Part shown: positions 14,630 through 23,600 of the stretch, piece after piece
Position numbering within the stretch: position 1 is the first letter of the stretch
Layout: each line of letters opens with the position of its first letter
DNA from: Pseudomonadota bacterium
GTDB taxonomy: Bacteria > Myxococcota_A > Polyangia > Polyangiales > Polyangiaceae
NCBI GenBank assembly: GCA_023402175.1
Contig: JAEXCN010000425.1
Span: forward strand, 1-26,591
Direction of reading: 5' to 3'
Length of the DNA stretch: 26,591 nucleotides
Translations under genes and position numbers: made by a program
The notes under the pieces: generated by a model
What the model was told of the DNA's origin: nothing
Seen by the model: only the letters and a program-made list of their open reading frames with translations
Database searches by the model: none

Positions 14630-15592
14630 ATGGATGTCCTAGAGCACCTCCTACGAGCCCCGCCGCCACACGCTACCGTCCAGGATCTGCGCGCGTGGTT
14701 CGCACGGCTGAACGAATGTCCGTTCGAGCTGCCCATCGATCGCTCGCTCTGGTCGGGCTTCGAAGCGGATCGGCTGGGGTATGCCTTCATCGGCGGCTAC
14801 CACGGGGCCCTGTCGCGGCTCTTCATGCGAGAAGCGGAGCATCTCGGAACGACCGCCGAGCGCCCGTACCCGTGGCCCGCGCGCGAGGAGCGCCTCTCGC
14901 TCGCCGCGACCGAGGTCGGAGGAGCTCACCCGCGTGCGATCCAGACGGTGCTCGTCAACGAGCACGGCAAGCTCGTCGTCCGGGGAGAGAAGACGTTCGC
15001 GACGTTGGCGTCGGTCGCCGACGAGCTCCTCGTCGTCGTCTCGCGCGGACCGGACATCGACGGGAAGAATCGACTCGCGATCGTGCGTGTGCGTCGGGAC
15101 GCATCGGGAGTGTCGATCGAGGATCGCCCGCCGACGCCGTTCGCTCCGGAGATCCCGCACGCCCGCGTGAAGCTCGTCGATGTCGAGATCGACACCGAGG
15201 ATGTCCTCCCGGGCGAGGGTTACACGACGTACCTGAAGCCGTTCCGGACGGTCGAGGACATCCACGTCCTCGGCGCGACGCTCGCTCACGTCATCGGCAG
15301 CGCGCGAGCTCACGGCTTCGCTCACGCGCTCACCGAAGGCGCCGCCGCACTCGTCATCTCCCTGCGGGCGCTCACCGCGCGCTCGCCTTCCGATGCGATC
15401 GTTCACGTGGCCCTGGCGGGCGTGTTCGCGGCCGCCGAGCACCTCATGAACGCGCATGCGGCCGAGTGGTCCAAGGCTCCTGCCGCCATCCGCGAGCGGT
15501 GGCAGCGCGACCAGCCGCTCCTGCTCGTTGCCTCGCAGTTGCGCGAGCAGCGCACGGCGAGGGCGTGGCGGCAGCTCACGTCATCGTCGTGA
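14630..15592 (+). CDS. Acyl-CoA dehydrogenase-like protein, shortened
   Basis: 320 residues; typical acyl-CoA dehydrogenases have about 380-400. LSLAATEVGGAHPRA aligns with the family LTEPxAGSD flavin/substrate motif, followed by the beta-domain pattern LVVRGEKTFATLASVADELL (compare the NGxKxxITNA region), RLAIVRVRR and a VKLVDVEIDTEDVLPGEGY stretch like the usual FxxVxVPxxxxLG. The N-terminal helical domain is reduced. The C-terminal helical domain is short: no catalytic Glu region or RD(A/L)R motif can be recognised. It may bind FAD or an acyl thioester without being a normal dehydrogenase, or act on another substrate. It is divergent from the tandem isomerase with 95 bp between. Only a weak CAGG precedes the start. 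Confidence 0.7.
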   Translation: MDVLEHLLRAPPPHATVQDLRAWFARLNECPFELPIDRSLWSGFEADRLGYAFIGGYHGALSRLFMREAEHLGTTAERPYPWPAREERLSLAATEVGGAHPRAIQTVLVNEHGKLVVRGEKTFATLASVADELLVVVSRGPDIDGKNRLAIVRVRRDASGVSIEDRPPTPFAPEIPHARVKLVDVEIDTEDVLPGEGYTTYLKPFRTVEDIHVLGATLAHVIGSARAHGFAHALTEGAAALVISLRALTARSPSDAIVHVALAGVFAAAEHLMNAHAAEWSKAPAAIRERWQRDQPLLLVASQLREQRTARAWRQLTSSS

Positions 15593-15620
15593 GCTCAGCG
15601 ATGCGCGAGCGTGGTCACGA
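15587..15620. terminator. Possible bidirectional hairpin over convergent stops
   Basis: TCGTGA (15587-15592) pairs with TCACGA (15615-15620), with GCTC/GAGC pairing inside. The stem includes both stop codons of the convergent genes. There is no T run on either side, so this is modest evidence. Confidence 0.3.
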
Positions 15621-15944
15621 CTTGTTGAGGAACTTCTCCGGGCTCTCCTCGAACTTCTTCTTACAGCCGCCGCAGCAGAAGTAATACGTCTTGCCCGCAT
15701 GCTCGGCCTTCGGCGACGTCGCTTCGACGACGAACTCTTCGCCGGAGACGGGACACTTCGTCGTGTCGCCGACGTTCGCCTCCCCCGGCGCCTTCACCGG
15801 GCCGTCGCCCTTCTTCCCGTGCTCGTGATGCTCGCCGTGCTCCGCGTGCGCCGCCGGCGTGGCCGGAGGTGCGTTCTCGGCAGCATTCCCGCCGCCACAC
15901 GCAACGACGAACCCGAACATCGCGATCAACACCAGTCGCTTCAT
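15615..15944 (-). CDS. YHS-domain lipoprotein, probable metal binding
   Basis: 109 residues from the ATG at 15944; an upstream in-frame ATG at 15974 lacks a ribosome site. The signal peptide ends in FVVAC (Cys16), a good lipobox. A linker carries the His-rich run HAEHGEHHEHGKK. The C-terminal half is a YHS domain: KCPVSGEEF, then GKTYYFCCGGCKKKFEESP with closely spaced Cys. YHS domains occur with heavy-metal proteins and are believed to bind metal through Cys; the His cluster fits that. Likely anchored in the envelope and facing the periplasm, as a metal buffer or chaperone. It follows the OmpA operon on the same strand, separated by a strong terminator about 40 bases upstream of its start. 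Confidence 0.85.
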   Translation of the reverse strand: MKRLVLIAMFGFVVACGGGNAAENAPPATPAAHAEHGEHHEHGKKGDGPVKAPGEANVGDTTKCPVSGEEFVVEATSPKAEHAGKTYYFCCGGCKKKFEESPEKFLNKS

Positions 15945-15950
15945 CTTGGT

Positions 15951-15957
15951 TTCCTCT
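15951..15957 (-). promoter_or_regulatory. Ribosome binding site of YHS lipoprotein gene
   Basis: AGAGGAA on the minus strand, six bases before the ATG at 15944, selects that start over the ATG at 15974. Confidence 0.65.
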
Positions 15958-15985
15958 GAGAAGACGGACCGCACGCGTGAGCTAC

Positions 15986-16029
15986 AAAAAGGCTCGAGCG
16001 CGAACGAGACTACGCCCGTTCGCGCTCGA
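15986..16029 (-). terminator. Strong Rho-independent terminator of the OmpA operon
   Basis: A perfect 13-bp stem (15994-16006 with 16017-16029, TCGAGCGCGAACG and its complement) has a 10-base loop. On the minus strand it is followed after three bases by TTTTT (15990-15986). It lies about 57 bases past the stop of the operon's second gene. Confidence 0.88.
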
Positions 16030-16086
16030 TCCTCAAGGCCCGACGACGCCGCGCGTCTCCGCGCAGGCGTCGCGAGCTCGACTGCG

Positions 16087-16494
16087 TCAGCTCTTCGGAG
16101 TTGCCGGTGCGGCCGCCGTGCCGTGCGACGCGGGAATCGAGAACTCGTAGACGTACGTCGCCTGGCCGAGCCGCTTGTCCGGCGGGCTGATGGCGAGGCC
16201 TTCGATGTTCGTCTTCACGCAGTCGCCGACCGCGTCAGGCGCCGTCGTGGCCGACTTGTCGACGATGACGTTCTGGATCTTGCCGTTCTCGGTCTCGACC
16301 TCGAACTTCACGGTCACCTTGCCACCTGCGCCAGGCGAACCCTTGAGGACGTTGTCGTAGCAAGCGCGGATGTCGGCCTGCTTGGTCTCGAGGACCTTCG
16401 TGGTGTCGTCGCGGTACATCTCGGGGCTGCGGTACGCACAGCCCACGACGGACGCGAGGGACAGAGAAGCAAGAATCAGGAGGCTGGTCTTCAT
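16087..16494 (-). CDS. Lipoprotein with AgmX/PglI (TonB-like) C-terminal domain
   Basis: 135 residues. The signal peptide ends in SVVGC (Cys19). The rest has the pattern DIRACYDNVLKGSPGAGGKV, then TVKFEVETENGKI, a short VIVDKS strand, GDCVKTNIEGL and an ISPP ending. This is the layout of the C-terminal domain of myxobacterial AgmX/PglI proteins and TonB-like energy transducers (Cys pair, GKV strand, FxxP end). Its start ATG shares one base with the TGA of the upstream OmpA gene (TGATG), with GGAGAAG inside that gene's end as ribosome site, so the two are almost certainly translationally coupled. A periplasmic partner of the OmpA lipoprotein is likely. The exact role is unknown. Confidence 0.8.
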   Translation of the reverse strand: MKTSLLILASLSLASVVGCAYRSPEMYRDDTTKVLETKQADIRACYDNVLKGSPGAGGKVTVKFEVETENGKIQNVIVDKSATTAPDAVGDCVKTNIEGLAISPPDKRLGQATYVYEFSIPASHGTAAAPATPKS

Positions 16495-17246
16495 CACTTC
16501 TTCTCCGTGGGCTTGGGGGCAGCCGTCGTCGCGGCAGGAGCCGTCGGCGCAGGCTTCGCCGCAGCCGCGCCTGCCTTCGTGGTCGGAGCCGCCGGCGTCG
16601 CGCCGCTCGGCGCGCCCGTATCGGTCTTGACGGTGTCCTTCTTCTCCTCGACGACCTTCTCCTTGCCCGTCTTCGGGTCGATCACGACCTTCTTCTGGGT
16701 CACGTCCTGCTCGACGACGAGGAACTCGACGCGGCGGTTCTTCTCGCGGCCGTCTTCGGTGTTGTTGTCGGCGATGGGCTTCTCGACGCCCCAGCCCTTC
16801 GCGACGAGCGAAGTCGCCGGGATGCTCTCCTTCTTCACGAGGTAGTCCATGACTGCCTTCGCGCGATCGTCGGAGAGCTTCTTGTTCGCCTTGGCATCGC
16901 CCTCGGCGCTCGCGTGACCCTCGATCGAGATCTTCTTGACCTGCGGGTTCTTCTTGATGACGTCGGCGATGTCCTTGAGGAGCGAGAAGCTCGCCTCCTT
17001 GATCGTCGCCTTGTTCACCTCGAACTGGATCTTCTCCTTGAACTCGATCTTGTTGTCGCGGAGCTCGACGCGCGGCGGCGGCTTCGCCTCCTCGACCACG
17101 GGCGGCGGGGGCGGCGGCGGGGGCGGGGGCGTGCCGGCAACGGCAAACGCCTGAGCGCCCTGGAACTGCGTGACGCCACCGCAGCCGGCCGAGGCGGCCA
17201 GGGCGAGCAGCATCGACGCACCAACGATGAAGCGTTGAGAAGGCAT
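16494..17246 (-). CDS. OmpA-family peptidoglycan-associated lipoprotein
   Basis: 250 residues. The signal peptide ends in ASAGC (Cys22). A run of ten prolines (40-49) forms a stiff linker, followed by the OmpA C-terminal domain (about 65-182) with FEVNKATIKE, ISIEGHAS, KKLSDDRAKAV and GREKNRRVEF. The domain normally binds diaminopimelate of peptidoglycan through an Asp near the GHTD motif and an Arg in LSxxRA. Here Arg128 is kept but the Asp position reads Ser113 (GHAS). A charged stretch (VTQKKVVIDPKTGKEK) and an Ala/Pro/Thr-rich tail close the protein. Likely links the outer membrane to the cell wall. First gene of a two-gene operon; AGAGG precedes the ATG by nine bases. Confidence 0.92.
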   Translation of the reverse strand: MPSQRFIVGASMLLALAASAGCGGVTQFQGAQAFAVAGTPPPPPPPPPPVVEEAKPPPRVELRDNKIEFKEKIQFEVNKATIKEASFSLLKDIADVIKKNPQVKKISIEGHASAEGDAKANKKLSDDRAKAVMDYLVKKESIPATSLVAKGWGVEKPIADNNTEDGREKNRRVEFLVVEQDVTQKKVVIDPKTGKEKVVEEKKDTVKTDTGAPSGATPAAPTTKAGAAAAKPAPTAPAATTAAPKPTEKK

Positions 17247-17333
17247 CGATCGAACCTCTTTTTATTAGTCTTTGGAGCCCGGCTGACCGCACTCACCAGC
17301 CCCACATCGTCGTGGCACTGAAACGAGAGGACG

Positions 17334-17361
17334 CGGATATGACCGGTGCGGCCAGTGTGAA
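17334..17361 (-). promoter_or_regulatory. Candidate promoter of the OmpA operon
   Basis: On the minus strand TTCACA (17361-17356) and TATCCG (17339-17334) are separated by 16 bases. The -35 matches five of six consensus bases and the -10 three. It would give a leader of about 80 bases to the ATG at 17246. Confidence 0.3.
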
Positions 17362-17618
17362 GCTGTCCCCTCCATGGACGAGACATCCTGCCGTCTCATC
17401 CACTTTGGGCTCACTAAATGCGTGATACGACGGATCTCTCCTGAAGGTCCACGCAGTTCTGCCGCCCCGTGAGGGCGCGAGCCACGCCCAGCACGCGGGA
17501 AGGCGGCAATAACCCTCAGATCTCGTCCAGTTGGATGTGGGGAAGTTGTGACCGCGCGATGCGGCGAGTAGCCGCTGAATCCGACGATCGGGCTCAGCCT
17601 TCCTGCCGATCATCGGAG

Positions 17619-17642
17619 AAAAACGGCCGGGCGACACGACCG
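17619..17642 (-). terminator. Rho-independent terminator of the macroglobulin gene
   Basis: On the minus strand CGGTCG pairs with CGGCCG (one G-U pair) around a 7-base loop, directly followed by TTTTT (17623-17619). It starts 43 bases past the stop at 17686. Confidence 0.8.
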
Positions 17643-17685
17643 GAGCGAATGACCGAACGTCCGCCGCAGCTCGCCCTCTCGACCC

Positions 17686-20600
17686 TCACTCGACGATCAT
17701 GCGATCGCCTGCGCTCCGACCGAACGTCTCCGGGCTGTACATCTCCTCCGCCTTCGCCGGCGGGACGACGAACGTCCCCGGCGTCGTCGCGCGCGCCACG
17801 TACGTGTAGTCCCAGACGCCGTCCCAGAGCAGCGAGGCGAACGCCTCGACGCGTTCATCGCGCATGTTCTGATGCTCGTACCAGGTCCGCGTCCAGTACC
17901 AGTAGCGACCCTTGCTCTCCGCCGCCTTCGGGTCCTTCGGGATCTCTCCCGTGACCGCGAGCGCCGGGTTCATCGGCTCGAGGCCCGCCGGGATCGGATC
18001 GACGAGCGCGACGTGGTAGCGCCGCGACGGCGCGACCATCGACACGCGCACGCGAACTTTCGCGCCCGCCTTCACGCGCCACGTTCCGTCGGCATCGCGC
18101 TTCACGTCGTCGGCGCGATCCGCTCCCTCGTACAGGCGCGAGACGACGAAGCCGTTGTCCGCCGGCGGGAGCTTGAGATCCGTCGGCGCGTACTGCATCC
18201 CGACGCGATAGTAGAGGCGACCCGGTCCGTCCTTGCCGATGACGAGGCTCTGATCCTTGCCCTTCATCTCGTTGGCGAGGAACTGCATCGGCACGCCGAT
18301 GTGGCTGTACTCCGTCGTCCGTCCTTTGAACGCGTGATCGCCCGCGTACTTGTCGCCGAGCCAGACGCGCGCGACGAAGTCGGGCGTCACCTTCTCGTAC
18401 GTGGCGAAGTACTTGTCGAGCGCGAGGAGGACGAACGCGTTCTCCTGCGTGTTGCCCCAGCGCCCCGCCTTGCGATGACCGAGCAGGCCTTTCACGAGCT
18501 TCGGGATGACCGACGAGTCCTTCTGATCGCCGATCATCGCCTCGAGGAGCACGCCGTCGGCGCGACGATCCGAATGGAGCAGCACCCAGTCCGAGTCCTT
18601 GTACCCGCTGACGAAGTGCGCTGCGCCTGCCGTCTCGGTCACGCGATTCGCGACGTGACGGCGGATCGCCTCGTTTTCGGCCGCCGATGCCTTGTCCTGC
18701 GAGAGCGTCGGCCAGATCCAGCCGACCGCTTCGATCCCGAGCTTGTCGACACCGCCTGCTTCCGCGATGAGGCGCTTCGCCCTCGGCGGATCGGCATCCT
18801 TCATCCGGTTCCGGACGTAGAGCGAATACGCGATGATCGCGCGGCGAGCATCTTCGCCGTACCACGCGGGGATGTGGCCCTCGATCGATCGGAGATATCC
18901 CTGCGCGCGCCGGAGCATCTCCGGATCGGGCTGGTAGCCCTTCTCTTGCGCACGCACGAGCGCGTGCGCGACGTGGACCGTCAGGTACGGCCAGGGTTGC
19001 TCCTGCCAGAAGCCCCAACCGCCGGAGTAGTGCTGACGGCGCTTCAGCTTCTCGAAGTCGACCTTCATCGATGCCTCGAGCGCCGCGGGCGGCGGGAGGT
19101 CCTTCGACTTGAACGCCGCGAACACGTCACGGAGCGCCGCGATGGAGACGATCCGCGAGGCAAGCTGCTCGTTGCACTCGAACGGATACTTCACGAGGTA
19201 CACCACGGCATCCGTGAGCGCCTGGAGCTGCGTCGAGGACGTCGTGACCTCGAGGCCACCGAACTGCGAGAACACGTTCGCCGGCATCTTCACCGGCTGC
19301 GCGATCGCGCCCTCGTCGATCTCGCCGTAGGTCGCGAACGCCTCCGTCGTCGCCGGCGTGTAGACCGGCAGCTCGATCTGACTCGCATCCGAGAAGCCGC
19401 CCGACGCGACGCCGAGCTGGAAGCGCGCGGTGCCGGCTTTCACGGTCGCGGCATCGAACCGGACCTCCACGCGATCGTTCGGCGCGATCCGCACGCGCTT
19501 CGCGCTCGGCTCTTCGATCGTCGCGTTCGTCGCGCGCGCGACGACACCCACGTCGATGGGCTGGTCGGTCTGGTTCTGCACGACGACCGGCAGCTCGAAG
19601 CGATCGCCGAAGTTGAGAAACCGCGGCGCCGACGGCCGGAGCATCACCGGAAGCTTCGCGGTGATCGTCGACTCGTTCGCGCCGAAGTCTCGATCCCGAG
19701 TCGCCGCGACCGCCATCACGCGATACCGCGTGAGGTTGTCGGGGAGCTTGATCGGCACGGTCGCACGTCCCTGCCCATCGGTCTTCACCTTCGGCGAGAA
19801 CAGCGCGAGCGCCGAGAAATCGGTGCGGACCTGCATCGGCTTGTTCGAGTCGCCGACGATCGATTTCTCCGCGTCGGCGGCGTCGGGGATGCCGTCCGCA
19901 TCCCGATCCTGGAGGGCCACCTTCGCTTCCGCTTTCGGCGCCATCGGCGCGGCGCTCATGGCCGGCGCCGGCATCGGAAGAGGCTTCCCACCGAATCCGG
20001 CAGCCGCCTTCCCATAGGCACCGCCGCCACCGCCTCGCCCGCCGCCCTCGGCGCTTCCCTCGACCGCGCGGAGGTTCGAGAGATTCGGCTCGCCGAGGAG
20101 CACGCGGTCGCGCATCGCGAGGTCGCGCACGTCGCTCGGTCGCGGCGAGTAGAAGACGCCGATCGGATCCGGCGTCCGGTAACCGCTCAGCGCGAGGACC
20201 GCTTCGTCCGCGACGACGAGAGCGACTTCGGCGTTCGCGACGCCGCGGCCGGTCCTGTCGTTCACGACGACGTCGATCTGCGTGCTCCCGCCCGGCTCGA
20301 GCGTCGGCTTCTTGGCCGCCGCCTTCACTTCGAGCGTGCGCGACGTCGGGAGGATCTTCGCCTCGGCGGAGCCGGACGCGAACGCAGGTCGCTTCGGGAG
20401 CCGCTCGTCGGGATTTCCGGCATCGTCCGTCCGCACGTCTTGCCCCACGAGATCGACGCGCAACTCGGCGTTCGGCACGAGCGCCTCGTCGAGCTTCACC
20501 TTGATCGCCTGGCTCGTCGCCTTCATCGAGAAGCGCTCGACGTGGACGATGCCCTGTCGGCGCACGGTGAGGATCCCCTCCGCCGGGGCGAACGGCGCGA

Positions 20601-23600
20601 CGACGAGGAGCTCCGCGAGCTCACCCGGCTGGTACTCCTTCTTGTCGAGCGCGACGTTCACGCGCGCTCGCTCGAGGCCGCGGTCCTTCGGCCGGTCCGC
20701 GCCGATGACCCAGAGCGACGTCGTCGTCTGGTTCTTCCGTCCGTGCTCGTCGGTGACGACGGACCACACGCGCCAGCTGCCGCCCTCACGCGTCTTGAAG
20801 GAGCAGTGGAACCGCTCGTTCGCCGCAGCGGGTGCAGCCGGCGAGTCAGCTTCGCAGGTCTGGACGTCGACCTCTCGCTCGACCCACTCCTCACCCTTTT
20901 GCTCGTGCTCGATGCGAGCTGCCTTCATCACGACGTGTTTGCCGCCGAGCGCGTTGCCGTCGACGTCGACCACGATGCCGTCGGCCTCGATGTTCTCTCC
21001 GGCCCGGATGAAGTTCTTCGCGAGCTTGATCCCGGAGTACGTGGTCGACGGGTGAACGAGCATCGACGTGCGCCCCGCCCACTGCTGCCGGTTCACGTCC
21101 TCGACGTGACCGACGATGTCGAGGCTCATCGGATAAGACGGCTCGACGGCGTCGAAGTCGAGCCGGATGCGATGAATCCCCTGCGGGTTCGTCTTCGAGC
21201 TCCAGGTCTCGGTCTTGGGCTGCTGCCCGTCCTCGTCCTCGGGTCCGAAATTCGCCCAGAAGAAGCGCGGCTCGGGGCCGAAGTGATAGTCGCTCCGATT
21301 CGGCGGCGTGAACCCGACCGTGCGCCGCGTCACACGCCACTCCACGGGCGCGTCCGGCAAGCCACCACCGGAGTAGTAAGACGCGTTCAGCGTCGTGATC
21401 GCGTGCCTGCCGACGAAGTGCGGTCCCTCGCTCGAGCGGGCCGTGACCTCGAACTCGGGGCGGCGGAACTCCTGCACCTGGAAGCTATGCATGACCGACG
21501 TGTTCGACAGCCCGACGCCTTCGAGCTGCAGCTCGACCTGTGCGTTTCCGAGGTTCGCGTTGCCCGGGAGCTTGTAGGCGAGGTCGAATGCGCCGAGGTC
21601 GTCGACCGTCGTCGTGCCCGTCCCGATCTCCGCCCAGCGCGGATCGCGGATGCGGTAGCGCACCGTCTTGCCGGCGATGTCCGGGATCGCATCGAGATCA
21701 CCGCCGCGGCCCATCCCCGCGCGACGGACCCAGCCTTTGATGCGAACTTCCTCGCCGGGCTTGTACATGCCGCGGTCGTCGTAGACGAGCCACTTCACCT
21801 GATCGGCATGGCTCATCTTCTGGTACGTCGACTCGCCCAACCATTGCTCGGGGACGAGGACGACGTCCTTGCCCTTGCGACCGACGACGAGCTTGCCAGG
21901 CGTCGACGAGAGCGGGACGCGCGCGAGGCCTTGGTTGTCCGTTCGCCCCGAGGCCGCGCCGAGGAGCTGCACCTCGACGCCTTCCACCGGCGCGCCGTCG
22001 GCGAGGCGCGTGGCCCAGCCGGTCACCTGATCGCTCTCGATCATCGCGTCGAGCCCGAGCTCCGTCGACTGCACCCAGACGTGGAGCTCCGGACGAGTCC
22101 ATCCCTTCGGGAGCGCGCGCGTCGGCTCGACCACGACGAGCGCCTGGCCGAGGCCGCCCGCGAGCGCAGGCGCCAGATCGATCGGCGTGGCGACGAGCTC
22201 GTCGGGGACCTGCTTCGGCGTGAGGACCTTCTCGTAGACGAGGCGTCCGGGCGGCGCGATCTTCCGCGGCCGCTCCCATTCCTGGACGAACGCGACGTAC
22301 TTCTTCCAGTCCTCGGGCGTGACCGCATAGACGCGCGCACGGAGACCGGGCTCGTTGATCGTGTAGACCTGATACGTCTTCGACTTCTGCGCCGGATCGA
22401 GGACGACCATCGCGTTCTCGGCGCCGAACATCGTCGGCTCCGCGGCTCCCACGTCGAACGAGAGCGTCGCGGGCGTGCCCATCGTCTGACCGTGCGTGTC
22501 GCCGATCGCGCCGTCGATCGTGACGGTGTACTTCGTCCGTCCCTTCGTCTTGCCCCGAAGGGACATCGCCTGCCCGTGGACCGCGACCTTCATGCCGGGG
22601 ATCTCGGGCGAGACCTTGACCATCTTCTCCTTGTCGAACGTCTTCAGGTCGACGGGATTCGAGAAGGAGATGTTGAACGGCGCGAGCGGCGGGCACTGCT
22701 CCTTGCCGCTGTGTGTCCAATACGAGCACGAGTGCTGGATAACGCGCATCGCGCCGTAGGTGCCGAACGTGAACGACTGTTCCTTGTCGGTCGTCTTCGG
22801 CCCTTCGGCGCTCGGCGCACCGGCTCGGATTCGAACGATGAAGTGCGTCGCGGCCGGCAGCTTGTTCACCGGTCGGAACGCGATCCAGCGGCCCTTCTCG
22901 GCTTGCTGCGAGAGGCGCCGCACCGTGTCGTTCGCCTCGATTTCGTCCGCCTCGGCGAGCTTGATTGGCACCGGGCCGTTTCCGCCGTTCAGCTCGATGA
23001 ACCCGAGTATCGCCTTCGGATCGATCGCTTGATCGAGCTCGATGAACACGATCGGATCGAGCGGCTCCGACGTTCCGCGTGGGTGGCTCGACTTCATCGC
23101 CGGCGCCGGCGTCGTGAAGGTCCAGCGCTCCGGTGCAGCGAGCGTCTGCCCATTCGTCGCGCGCGTGCCCGCCGGGACCTCGACGGCGTATTCGGTGGCC
23201 ATCGGGAAGCGCTTCTCCGGCTGGAACATCAGCGTGCGCGTCCCGAGCCAGCGCCATTTCCCCGGCGGCTCCGGCACGAGGCGAACGGGTGGATGTTCCT
23301 TGTTCACCTCGGACACGGCGGTCACGGGCACCATCGGCTGCGAGAAGGTCATCGTGAGGTGCGGCGCGATCTCGACCTTCCCCTCGGGCGCGTGCCGCTC
23401 GACCTTCAGCGGCCCCGTCGACGGAACGTTCGTCGGCGCCGGGCCGGCCGGCGGCGGAAAGGTCTCCGTCACCGTCGATCCCGGCCGCGGCGCCGGGATC
23501 GACTTCGCGCGCATCGCGAAGTCCTTCTCGTCATCGGGATCGCGCTTCAGCTCTGGGAGGCGCGCGGCGATCTTCCGGGCATCTTCGCCGCCGAGCGGCG

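Larger units (their letters stand above)
17247..17685. other. Intergenic region, 439 bp
   Basis: This is the longest non-coding stretch in the window and visibly less GC-rich than the genes. It holds the terminator of the macroglobulin gene (17619-17642) and must hold the promoter of the OmpA operon. A 114-codon minus-strand frame at 17293-17637 has no plausible protein features. I see no tRNA-like or other structured RNA beyond the terminator. Confidence 0.7.

Noticed and set aside
17293..17637. A 114-codon minus-strand frame in the long intergenic region
   Set aside because: It overlaps the macroglobulin terminator, has no ribosome site, no domain and an amino-acid mix typical of non-coding sequence.
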